From: Planctomycetaceae bacterium
Lineage (GTDB): Bacteria; Planctomycetota; Planctomycetia; Pirellulales; Thermoguttaceae
NCBI GenBank assembly: GCA_031256755.1
Contig: JAIRPZ010000228.1
Location: forward strand, 1-7,212
Reading direction: 5' to 3'
DNA: 7,212 bases
The notes beneath the pieces were generated by a model. It was not told where the DNA came from. It did no database searches and saw only the letters and a program-made list of their open reading frames with translations. The translations under genes were made by a program, and so were the position numbers. Positions 1-6,095 of this stretch are shown in pieces. The stretch's first letter is position 1; each line of letters begins with the position of its first letter.

Positions 1-2
1 CC

Positions 3-104
3 ATTGAGTTGCTGCGGGCGATTATCAAGAAGCAGGAAGAGTTGAAAATCGAAACGATTCAAGAGAAAAACAAAAAATTGAGAGATCTGCTGCAAGGGAA
101 TTAA
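3..104 (+). CDS. C-terminal end of an unrecognised protein (partial)
   Basis: One frame stays open from the left edge of the window to a TAA at 102-104, giving 33 residues (IELLRAIIKKQEELK... ending KLRDLLQGN). The peptide is rich in Lys, Glu, Gln and Leu with a rough heptad spacing of hydrophobic residues, as in a coiled coil or a long amphipathic helix. The other two forward frames close within the first 45 bases. The rest of the gene lies upstream of the window, so neither its function nor its start can be read. The fragment is too short and too low in complexity to name a family. It converges on the antiporter gene, with 332 bases between the stops. Confidence 0.6.
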   Translation: MELLRAIIKKQEELKIETIQEKNKKLRDLLQGN

Positions 105-436
105 AAGAGTCGGGAAAAACTTGTGCGACCGCTCCCGGCAAATCAGGCGAAAGACGATACCGGCAGGATAAGCCGTTCCCTCTGTTTCTTACGGCATGTT
201 TTTGACAGCATCGGGCGTAAATCCGCATCGGCGGGGCGTAAATCGGACTCGCAGAGGCAGGATTTTCTGTTTTACCGCATAAACTGCGGCAAATTATTCC
301 GCCGCCGGTGACAGAGAATACAAAACCGCCGCTGCCGGAAGCCGGCTCTGCCGCGTACGGCTGCATCGGACGAAAAAAAGGGTTGTTTTCCGGCTGTCAC
401 GAAAGCCGCAAAACATTCGGCAATGAATTTCCGCAT
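105..436. other. Convergent intergenic spacer
   Basis: No credible gene is visible in these 332 bases between two convergent stops. A reverse-strand reading frame (25-366) crosses it, but it overlaps the end of the upstream gene, is rich in Ser, Cys, Arg and Pro and has no recognisable domain. The spacer holds several small inverted repeats: CCGCA/TGCGG around 276-290, CGGCT/AGCCG at 391-408, and ATGAAT/ATTCAT at 423-440 overlapping the antiporter stop. A short direct repeat, GGGCGTAAATC, occurs at 213-223 and again at 234-244. None of the hairpins sits immediately before a T-run, so no strong terminator can be placed for either gene. Confidence 0.5.
373..408 (-). terminator. Weak candidate terminator of the antiporter gene
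   Basis: Read on the minus strand, a five-pair stem (CGGCT/AGCCG, 391-408) is followed by a run of seven T (373-379). About 11 other bases separate stem and T-run, which is longer than in a normal intrinsic terminator, so this is only the best candidate about 30 bases after the stop. The real end could be elsewhere or Rho-dependent. Confidence 0.22.
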
Positions 437-2686
437 TCATGATGCACTTCCTTTTTTTAATTTGTTAATCCGTGCTTTATCGCCGACAAGCCAAAGAAGA
501 TCGTCCGCGTGCAGAACCATATCCGCCTGCGGATTCAAATAACGGTATCCCTCACGCTCGATGCCGACGATCAACCCGTTCACCAAATCCCGAATACCGC
601 ACTCCCGAATCCGTTTGCCCGCAAATCCATGACCGGACGGCAGAGTCCATGACATCAATCCTATATTGTCTTCGTCAAACTCGCTGTCATATTCCGGCTC
701 GTCCTCCAGCACATGCCGGACAGCCGTTAATTCTTCATCCGTGCCGATAAGATAAATTTTGTCAAACGGCAGAAGCAAATCGTTTCTCCCCGGCGGCATC
801 AGCAGTGTTCCGCCCCGCTCAATCATCGCCGCTGTCACGCCGTACCGCTGCCGCAGATCGGACTCTTGCAGCGTTTTCGCAACAAGCGGCGAATGCTGCG
901 ACACGACAAACTCGGTCAGTGATACATCCCAAGGAGCAAGTCCGGTACGTTTCGTCTTTTGCCGGATGGCTTCCCGCTCCTTGTCGGAAAGATGAGCCAC
1001 AAACCGCTCTTCAATTTTATGATACAGCGGTTCAAAATGTTCACTCATCAGAAAGATCAGCAGTGCCGACATAAAAATCAGCAGCAAACCGGAGATCGCA
1101 TAGACCGGGATAAACTGTCCGACCGCAAAGCCGATAAGAATCGAACCGATGAAAACACGGATGACCGTCACAATAACATTGAACCGCTGCAAGATCGCAA
1201 CGGTTTCGGTATTGTAATTGCCCGACCGCGGACGGCGGTGATAAAAAACCATCCACAGAAACGGAGCCGACACAAGCAGCGTTAAAAAACATCCGCCGGT
1301 TTCGATCCAGATTTTTTGCTGCAAATGTGTTTCCGCAGTGATAAAAGTGTCCGTTGCATACCGGACAGCGATCGCCAAAGCAATGATGATAACGGCATTG
1401 AGCGAGATGCGGATGCCGTGAACCCGCAGAAGCATTCCCAATGCGCTCCGGTGTTCTGTCAGCGTCATCGCAACTTCGTAGCGGAGCAGCAGCAGTTGTA
1501 TCCGTTCCGGTATCCGGGCATTGAGCCAATTCGTAACGGTTTCCGAACTTTTAATGAGGTACGGCGTAGTGAACGTGGTGACCGCAGAAACCGCAACGGC
1601 AATCGGATACAGGAAATCCTCGGTAACGTGCAGCGAGTGACCGAGCGCGGCGATGATGAACGAAAACTCGCCGATTTGCGCCATACTCATTCCCGCCTGC
1701 ATGGAGTTTTTGACATTGCAGCCGGAGAGCAGCGCGCCGAAAGCCGTCCCGAAAAATTTTCCGAATATTGTAACAAAAACGATGAGAACAATAAATCCGC
1801 CGTATTTGTAAAGCACCAAAGGATCGATCATCATGCCGACGGAAACAAAAAAGACGGCGGCGAACAAATCTTTGACCGGCAGCATGAGATGTTCGATTTT
1901 CGTTCCGCGTGATGTTTCGGAAAGGAGCGATCCCATCACAAATGCGCCGAGTGCTGCCGAAAATCCGACTTTAACGGCAACGATCACCATCATAAAACAG
2001 AGAGCCGCCGCAACGATAAGAAGGATTTCATCGGTAAAAAGTTTCCGGCACCGCCGGAAGAATGCCGGCAGAATGTAAATGCCGAGCAGAAACCAAAGAA
2101 TAAGAAAAAAGATCAGTTGCGATGAGGAATACAGCAATTCGCTGCCGGAAACATTTTTTGTTACGGCAATGGAAGCGAGAAAAACGAGCAGCAGAATGGC
2201 AATGAGGTCTTCGACCACGAGAACGCCGAAGACGACGGGTGCAAAACTCCGCCCTTTAAGATGCTGTTCGTCAAACGCTTTAACGATAATCGTGGTGGAA
2301 GACATAGAAAGAATCGCTCCCAGAAAGAGGGAGTTCATCATGTCCCAATGCATGATTTGTCCGACAAGATAGCCGATAATAATCATGACGATAATTTCGA
2401 CTGCGGCGGTGATGACGGCGGTCTTGCCGGTGTGAACAAGTTTCTTGAAACTGAATTCGAGTCCGAGTCCGAAGAGCATAAAAATCACGCCGATTTGCGA
2501 CCATGTTTCGATATTCTGATGATCTTGGACGGCGGGCAGATAGGTGAAGTGGGGACCGACCAGAAAACCGGCGACGAGGTATCCGAGGACGACGGGCTGT
2601 TTGACGGCTCGGAACAGCAGTGTCATGACTGCTGCTGCCATAAGGATTAAGCCGAGGTCTTGTATGAGTTCGGGAAGATGCTGCAT
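437..2686 (-). CDS. CPA2-family cation:proton antiporter with two RCK_C domains
   Basis: This 749-residue inner-membrane protein is predicted to exchange protons for K+ or Na+ and so help set cytoplasmic pH and cation content. Residues about 8-385 form the Na+/H+ exchanger domain with many hydrophobic helices. Family-typical stretches are FGLGLEFSFKKL (72-83), SMSSTTIIVKAF (127-138), GVLVVEDLIAILLL (154-167, with E159-D160 where the ion-binding acidic pair of CPA2 proteins lies), GFSAALGAFVMGSLLSET (241-258) and AQIGEFSF (336-343). About four further membrane helices follow (about 425-550). The cytoplasmic tail carries two RCK_C-like modules (about 584-662 and 674-745). No GxGxxG nucleotide-binding RCK_N domain is seen between membrane and tail, unlike KefB/KefC, so glutathione/NAD gating of the Kef type is not supported and the ion is undetermined. 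The ATG at 2686 sits 8 bases after a perfect TATAAT. Transcription is divergent from the glycosyltransferase gene. Confidence 0.93.
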   Translation of the reverse strand: MQHLPELIQDLGLILMAAAVMTLLFRAVKQPVVLGYLVAGFLVGPHFTYLPAVQDHQNIETWSQIGVIFMLFGLGLEFSFKKLVHTGKTAVITAAVEIIVMIIIGYLVGQIMHWDMMNSLFLGAILSMSSTTIIVKAFDEQHLKGRSFAPVVFGVLVVEDLIAILLLVFLASIAVTKNVSGSELLYSSSQLIFFLILWFLLGIYILPAFFRRCRKLFTDEILLIVAAALCFMMVIVAVKVGFSAALGAFVMGSLLSETSRGTKIEHLMLPVKDLFAAVFFVSVGMMIDPLVLYKYGGFIVLIVFVTIFGKFFGTAFGALLSGCNVKNSMQAGMSMAQIGEFSFIIAALGHSLHVTEDFLYPIAVAVSAVTTFTTPYLIKSSETVTNWLNARIPERIQLLLLRYEVAMTLTEHRSALGMLLRVHGIRISLNAVIIIALAIAVRYATDTFITAETHLQQKIWIETGGCFLTLLVSAPFLWMVFYHRRPRSGNYNTETVAILQRFNVIVTVIRVFIGSILIGFAVGQFIPVYAISGLLLIFMSALLIFLMSEHFEPLYHKIEERFVAHLSDKEREAIRQKTKRTGLAPWDVSLTEFVVSQHSPLVAKTLQESDLRQRYGVTAAMIERGGTLLMPPGRNDLLLPFDKIYLIGTDEELTAVRHVLEDEPEYDSEFDEDNIGLMSWTLPSGHGFAGKRIRECGIRDLVNGLIVGIEREGYRYLNPQADMVLHADDLLWLVGDKARINKLKKGSAS

Positions 2687-2694
2687 CGGCGGAA

Positions 2695-2703
2695 ATTATA
2701 GCA
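2695..2703 (-). promoter_or_regulatory. Extended -10 promoter of the antiporter gene
   Basis: The minus strand reads TGCTATAAT, a perfect extended -10 element (TG, one base, TATAAT at 2700-2695). Eight bases (TTCCGCCG) separate it from the ATG. With the usual distance, transcription would start near 2688, leaving a 5' leader of about two bases. No good -35 hexamer is seen 16-18 bases upstream, which is normal for extended -10 promoters. No SD sequence can fit. Confidence 0.65.
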
Positions 2704-2758
2704 TATTTTATGGCAATGAACACCGCTTCGGATAAGCCGTCGCTACCGGGCGATCCGA

Positions 2759-2778
2759 ATTTGACAAATTTTTCAAAT
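2759..2778. repeat. Inverted repeat in the divergent promoter region
   Basis: ATTTGA (2759-2764) and TCAAAT (2773-2778) form a perfect 6-base inverted repeat with an 8-base centre. The segment also contains a consensus-like TTGACA (2761-2766), but no -10 box lies at 16-18 bases, so it is not called a promoter. It could be an operator between the two divergent genes or chance in an AT-rich stretch. Confidence 0.25.
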
Positions 2779-2856
2779 GGCGGACTTTCTGCTTTTGATA
2801 ATTTGCCCGTTTCGGAAAAAACTTGGCGGGGGCGTGCTGGATAACGGGCTTCTGCA

Positions 2857-2865
2857 TGATACAAT
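2857..2865 (+). promoter_or_regulatory. Extended -10 promoter of the glycosyltransferase gene
   Basis: TGATACAAT at 2857-2865 matches an extended -10 element (TG, one base, TACAAT). Transcription would start near 2872, giving a leader of about 22 bases before the ATG at 2894. No clear -35 hexamer is seen. The identical nine bases occur upstream of the AIM24-family gene on the other strand. Confidence 0.5.
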
Positions 2866-2893
2866 AAAACGCAAAGGACACGTTTGAATCTTC

Positions 2894-4042
2894 ATGACTG
2901 ACACACAAAATAACGCACAAAAGAAAATCAGAGTTTGTTTCGTTTCGGACTTTTGGCGGGGAAGAGCCGGTGCAGAACTGCAACTTGCCCTTTTGCTCCG
3001 GCATATCGACAAAAACAGAATCGAACCCTTTGTCCTGATCCTGCATGAAAATGAAAACACTATCACCGAATTGCCGGATTGTCCCGTCTTTTTTCTGAAA
3101 ATGGGCTGGCTGCGGTCATTTTCCTCAATCCGCAAAATGCGGGAATTGTGCCGTTTTTTCAGGCAAAACCGTATCGATATTCTTCAGGCATTGGTTCTGG
3201 ACAATTTTCTGCTCGCTTTTGTTTCTCTTGCGGCACGATGGTGCGGCATCAAAAAAATCTTCGGTTTCCGCGTCGATATCGGTTTCTGGATGAATCCGCG
3301 ACAAGCCCGAATGGGAAAGTTAACACACCGTTTTTTCACCGATAAAGTCATTGCCAATGCCGAAGCATGTAAACAATCCATTATCGAACAGGAACACGTT
3401 AAAGCGGAAAATGTCATTGTCATTCCGAATCTGATTGATATGAAATGTTTCCGGCATATACCGGTTTGGAACGCGGCGGATGCCGGTTGTCCCAAGCGAG
3501 TCGGTATTGTCGGCAATCTGAAACAGGTGAAGGGAACCGATGTGTTCATTGATGCGGCAAAAATCGTTCTTGATGAGCGTTCCGGTGTTCAATTTGAACT
3601 TGCCGGAACCGGTAAGAAAAAAATCTATCAGGATCAAATAGAACGTCTGGGTATTGCCGGAAACGTCCGCTTGCTTGGTTCGCTTACAGATATACCGGCA
3701 TTTCTTTCGGCGTTAGATGTTGCGGTCTTGTCTTCGCGGTCAGAAGGATTGCCGAATGCCGTGATGGAATATATGGCTGCGGGTCGTCCGATTGCGGTAA
3801 CGGATGCCGGCGGCTGCCGCGAATTGATCCGGCATGAAGAAAACGGTTTGCTCGTGCCGCCGGAAAATCCGCAAGCCCTTGCAGCGGCGATTCTTGATTT
3901 GCTCGATCATCCTGACCGGGCAGAACGGTTCGCCAAAGCCGCCCGAAATGATATTTTAGGAAAATATGATGCCGATGTTTTGGCCAATACATGGCTGGAA
4001 GTTTATGAACGTGAATTGGGCAGGGGCTTGATTCGGAAATGA
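2894..4042 (+). CDS. GT4-family glycosyltransferase
   Basis: The 382-residue product is a GT-B fold, retaining glycosyltransferase of family 4, which moves a sugar from a nucleotide-sugar donor to a lipid-linked or growing surface glycan at the cytoplasmic face of the membrane. The N-terminal Rossmann half starts at about residue 12 (IRVCFVSDF) with GRAGAELQL (23-31) in place of the usual GGAE loop. The C-terminal donor-binding half opens with RVGIVGNLKQVKG (202-214), whose lysines fit the donor-phosphate site. It ends in SRSEGLPNAVMEYMAAGRPI (281-300), which contains the EX7E pair E284 and E292, and is followed by DAGGCRELI. Length is normal and no signal peptide is seen. Donor and acceptor cannot be read. 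The ATG at 2894 has only a weak AAAGGA 15 bases upstream; a start a few codons later is not excluded. No other polysaccharide gene is in the window. Confidence 0.9.
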   Translation: MTDTQNNAQKKIRVCFVSDFWRGRAGAELQLALLLRHIDKNRIEPFVLILHENENTITELPDCPVFFLKMGWLRSFSSIRKMRELCRFFRQNRIDILQALVLDNFLLAFVSLAARWCGIKKIFGFRVDIGFWMNPRQARMGKLTHRFFTDKVIANAEACKQSIIEQEHVKAENVIVIPNLIDMKCFRHIPVWNAADAGCPKRVGIVGNLKQVKGTDVFIDAAKIVLDERSGVQFELAGTGKKKIYQDQIERLGIAGNVRLLGSLTDIPAFLSALDVAVLSSRSEGLPNAVMEYMAAGRPIAVTDAGGCRELIRHEENGLLVPPENPQALAAAILDLLDHPDRAERFAKAARNDILGKYDADVLANTWLEVYERELGRGLIRK

Positions 4043-4055
4043 GATCAGGTAAAAT
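4028..4055 (+). promoter_or_regulatory. Possible internal promoter for HAD hydrolase and bioD
   Basis: TTGATT (4028-4033), a 16-base spacer and TAAAAT (4050-4055) resemble a sigma-70 promoter overlapping the last codons of the glycosyltransferase gene. Transcription would start near 4062, about 50 bases before the hydrolase ATG. The match is moderate, and read-through from the upstream gene is an equally good explanation. Confidence 0.3.
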
Positions 4056-4111
4056 CCGCTGTCGTCCGCATAGTATGGATGTCAATGCCTTAAAATGAAA
4101 AATGTCCGTTA

Positions 4112-4924
4112 ATGTTCTCTCTTGAAATTATCCGCTCTGCCAGTCCTGCCATGCCGCCGAAAGTGGTCATGCTTGATTTTGACGGCACTGTCAGCACCAT
4201 GCGGGAAGGATGGCACTCGCTGCTTTCCAATTATTACGTCTCGCAACTGAAAGAAACACCGGCAGGGCAGAACAAAACCGAAGCCGAAATTCTTTCCGTT
4301 GCCAAAAAAGCATTGGAACCGAACATCGGCAAACAGCCGGTTTTTCAGTTTTACACGCTTGCCGATTTGATTCGGGAATACGGCGGTACGCCGCGCGATC
4401 CCGAAGTTTGTTTGCAGGAATACTACAAAGAACTTTTTGCGGTTGTTCACCGGCGGCATGAACTTCTTCGCAGCGGTCTTGATCCGAAAGAACTGCTCGT
4501 TCCCGGTACGCTCGATCTTCTGGCGATGCTGCGGCAGCGGGGAATCAAACTTTATCTCGTCAGCGGCACCGAAGAGGAATATATCAAAGAAGATGCGGAA
4601 TTGCTGCGGATCACCGGTTATTTTGACGGCGGTATTTTCGGCGGAACAAAAGATCAGGATGCTTCGTCAAAAAGAATGATCGTCCGCAAAATCCTGTCGG
4701 AAAATCATATCAGCGGTTCGGAACTCGTCAGTTTCGGCGACGGTCAAACGGAAACACGGGAAGTCCGTGCGGTCGGCGGATTGGCGATCGGCGTTGCCTC
4801 CGACGAATCCGCACGGCAGGGGGTTGATCAATGGAAACGTTCACAACTCATCGAAGCCGGTGCGGACTGGATTATTCCCGACTTCACCGATGTTCCCCGA
4901 ATCGAAAAAAAATTATTCGGATAG
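4112..4924 (+). CDS. HAD-superfamily hydrolase (probable phosphatase)
   Basis: The 270-residue protein is a soluble haloacid dehalogenase-type hydrolase, most likely a phosphomonoesterase. Motif I is MLDFDGTVS (20-28), with nucleophile D22 and acid/base D24. A large helical cap follows (about 30-125). Motif II is LVSGT (149-153). A lysine of motif III lies in SSKRMIVRKIL (185-195). Motif IV is SFGDGQTETRE (207-217), where the expected second acidic residue after GD is replaced by the GQTE pattern. The substrate is not predictable. The start is uncertain: ATG 4112 gives 13 extra residues, and ATG 4151 (MPPKVVMLDFDG) would begin just before motif I. Neither has an SD sequence. It lies 69 bases after the glycosyltransferase and 9 bases before bioD, so cotranscription with bioD is very likely. 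Confidence 0.85.
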   Translation: MFSLEIIRSASPAMPPKVVMLDFDGTVSTMREGWHSLLSNYYVSQLKETPAGQNKTEAEILSVAKKALEPNIGKQPVFQFYTLADLIREYGGTPRDPEVCLQEYYKELFAVVHRRHELLRSGLDPKELLVPGTLDLLAMLRQRGIKLYLVSGTEEEYIKEDAELLRITGYFDGGIFGGTKDQDASSKRMIVRKILSENHISGSELVSFGDGQTETREVRAVGGLAIGVASDESARQGVDQWKRSQLIEAGADWIIPDFTDVPRIEKKLFG

Positions 4925-4933
4925 TGCCTGAAA

Positions 4934-5617
4934 ATGAGTTTATTTTTCGTAACAGGAATCGACACCGGCATCGGCAAAACAGAAGCGGCGGGCGTGTTAG
5001 CCCGATCTTTGCGGATGAACGGAATTTCCGCCGTTACGCAAAAACTTATTCAAACCGGTCAAACGGGACAAATATCGGAAGACATCTTACGGCATCGGGA
5101 GTTGATGGAAACGGGACTGCTGCCGGAAGATTGGCCTCAGTCGTTTTCGACCGGAACGCTGACCTGTCCTTATTCTTTTTCCTTTCCTGCCTCGCCGCAC
5201 CTCGCTGCCGAACTCGAAGGACGGATCATTGATACGGAAAAATTGACCGAAGCAACGGAAATACTGCAATCCCGCTTTGCGGCGGTTTTGATCGAAGGGA
5301 GCGGCGGATTGTTTGTTCCGATCAGCGATTCGGTTTTCATGATAGATTACCTTGAGCAGCGGCGTTATCCCGTTGTTTTGGTCACTTCGGGCCGATTAGG
5401 CAGTATCAACCATACATTGTTAACGCTGGAATCTGTCCGGCAGCGGGGCATTCCGCTGGCCGGTCTGGTATTTAATCAGTATCCGCAAGTTGACGAAACG
5501 CTTGCCGGGGCCGCACTGCGGCTGTTCCGCCGTTTCTGTCCGAATATCTTGCTGCTGCCGCCGGTTGATCCCCGCAACATTCCGGCAGTTGATCTTTCGT
5601 TTTTGCAGGACAAATAA
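4934..5617 (+). CDS. bioD: ATP-dependent dethiobiotin synthetase BioD
   Basis: BioD closes the ureido ring of 7,8-diaminopelargonate with CO2 and ATP to give dethiobiotin, the penultimate step of biotin synthesis, in the cytosol. The 227-residue length is typical. The P-loop is TGIDTGIGKTEA (7-18) with K15 and T16. The substrate-side lysine is K37 in TQKLIQTG. ASPHLAAELEG matches the SPH...EG stretch of the family, and EGSGGLFVPI is its characteristic EGxGG loop. NQYPQ near residue 180 lies where nucleotide-base recognition occurs. The ATG at 4934 places the P-loop at the usual distance from the N terminus. The gene starts 9 bases after the hydrolase stop and is cotranscribed with it. No bioA, bioB or bioF is in the window, so the rest of the pathway must be elsewhere. 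Confidence 0.94.
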   Translation: MSLFFVTGIDTGIGKTEAAGVLARSLRMNGISAVTQKLIQTGQTGQISEDILRHRELMETGLLPEDWPQSFSTGTLTCPYSFSFPASPHLAAELEGRIIDTEKLTEATEILQSRFAAVLIEGSGGLFVPISDSVFMIDYLEQRRYPVVLVTSGRLGSINHTLLTLESVRQRGIPLAGLVFNQYPQVDETLAGAALRLFRRFCPNILLLPPVDPRNIPAVDLSFLQDK

Positions 5618-5631
5618 AATAGCCGGAAAAT

Positions 5632-5704
5632 AACCGCTACAAATTATCTAATTAACAAAACCGGCGGCCGGCAGTAGGCAAAATTCGCGATTTAGCGGTT
5701 TTAT
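5632..5704 (+). terminator. Inverted repeat after bioD, weak terminator candidate
   Basis: AACCGCT..AAAT (5632-5644) pairs with ATTTAGCGGTT (5690-5700), 11 pairs with a two-base bulge. The second arm runs straight into TTTT (5699-5702). The loop is about 45 bases and contains a smaller CCGG/CCGG hairpin. The long loop and short T-run make this a poor intrinsic terminator; it may instead be a processing or attenuation structure between bioD and the candidate RNA gene. Confidence 0.3.
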
Positions 5705-5713
5705 GAGTCAATT

Positions 5714-5743
5714 TTGATACGCCGATTATTCGATAGATACCAT
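5714..5743 (+). promoter_or_regulatory. Possible promoter of the candidate RNA gene
   Basis: TTGATA (5714-5719, five of six to consensus), an 18-base spacer and TACCAT (5738-5743, four of six) are placed so that transcription would begin near 5750, just before the structured segment. The -10 resembles the TACAAT boxes of neighbouring genes. Without it the structured region would have to be the 3' end of the bioD transcript. Confidence 0.35.
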
Positions 5744-5966
5744 TGAGGGGAAGGATTCCCTGAGGTGCATTTGTGAGGATTTCGCCACGGAGGGGGAAGT
5801 TTATCAGAAATGTGTGTTCAAAACTTGACCGGCATTATGTGCCGGAAAATACAGAGCATCGTTGGACCAAAGCCAACCTATGGAAGAGACGGAGGCACTT
5901 CGCTCCGAAGAACTGGGTTTCTCTGAAATAGTTTCCCTTTTGGTTTCGTCCGGCGAACCTATTGCA

Positions 5967-5993
5967 CGGCGGACAATGACTCACCGGCGGACA
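5967..5993 (+). repeat. Tandem short direct repeat inside the candidate RNA
   Basis: CGGCGGACA occurs at 5967-5975 and again at 5985-5993, an 18-base period. The preceding bases (CAC) are also shared apart from one extra C. The second copy is followed directly by the GCGGCA/TGCCGC hairpin. It could be a repeated protein or sRNA contact site, or a small duplication. Confidence 0.45.
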
Positions 5994-6049
5994 GCGGCAG
6001 GATGCCGCCGTTTCCGACAGAGAATTGTCTGATGAAGCAGCGATTATAA

Positions 6050-6084
6050 AGGTTGTGCGGCATGATGCGGCGCAACCTTTTTTT
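6050..6084 (+). terminator. Rho-independent terminator of the candidate RNA or bioD transcript
   Basis: AGGTTGTGC (6050-6058) pairs with GCGCAACCT (6070-6078), nine pairs with one G-U, around an 11-base loop. A run of seven T (6078-6084) follows immediately. This is a textbook intrinsic terminator for rightward transcription. Read leftward, the same stem is followed only by TTTATAAT, so it may also weakly stop the convergent AIM24-family gene, whose stop codon is 12 bases away. Confidence 0.85.
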
Positions 6085-6095
6085 GTGCAGCGGTA

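Larger units (their letters stand above)
5750..6084 (+). ncRNA. Candidate structured non-coding RNA, family unknown
   Basis: No convincing protein gene occupies this stretch, yet it folds by eye into an ordered structure that ends at an intrinsic terminator. Nested long-range helices stack as a rod: AGG..TTCGCC (5776-5786) with GGCGAACCT (5952-5960); 5791-5801 with 5930-5940, eleven consecutive pairs including four wobbles; TCAGAAA (5804-5810) with 5919-5926, one bulged C; GTTC (5816-5819) with GAAC (5910-5913). The enclosed head holds three hairpins in a row: CCGGCA/TGCCGG (5829-5845), GTTGG/CCAAC (5861-5877) and CGGAG/CTCCG (5890-5907). A 5' hairpin, GGGAA/TTCCC, spans 5748-5760, and a 3' hairpin, GCGGCA/TGCCGC, spans 5994-6008. 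I looked for tmRNA, RNase P and SRP RNA hallmarks and found none. A rod with internal loops recalls 6S RNA, but length and three-hairpin head do not fit. The 5' end rests on a weak promoter. It could also be a long bioD 3' region. Confidence 0.45.

Noticed and set aside
213..244. Direct repeat GGGCGTAAATC as the start of a repeat array
   Set aside because: Only two copies 21 bases apart exist, with no further unit and no regular spacer.
25..366. A 113-residue reverse-strand frame in the convergent spacer
   Set aside because: It overlaps the end of the upstream gene antisense, has low-complexity Ser/Pro/Arg/Cys composition and matches no family I know.
1041..1529. Reverse and forward frames of 100-200 residues inside the antiporter gene, including 1316-1912 and 2261-2650
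   Set aside because: They are alternate-frame readings of a clearly coding gene, with Arg/His/Asp-rich composition and no domain.
5773..5931. A 52-residue GTG-started reading frame, strongly basic and rich in Arg, Lys and Trp, inside the candidate RNA
   Set aside because: It has no recognisable domain, no ribosome site and an unusual composition, and the same bases form the long-range helices. It could still be a remnant of a degraded gene, which a protein search of the frame would show.
5750..6084. tmRNA, RNase P RNA, SRP RNA or canonical 6S RNA
   Set aside because: No tRNA-like acceptor end with CCA, no RNase P GAGGAAAGTC/ACAGAA pair and no SRP helix 8 motif is present. The three-hairpin head does not fit canonical 6S.
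5618..6095. Insertion-sequence or intron remnant between bioD and the AIM24-family gene
   Set aside because: No terminal inverted repeats flanked by a target duplication, no transposase fragment and no group II domain V motif were seen.
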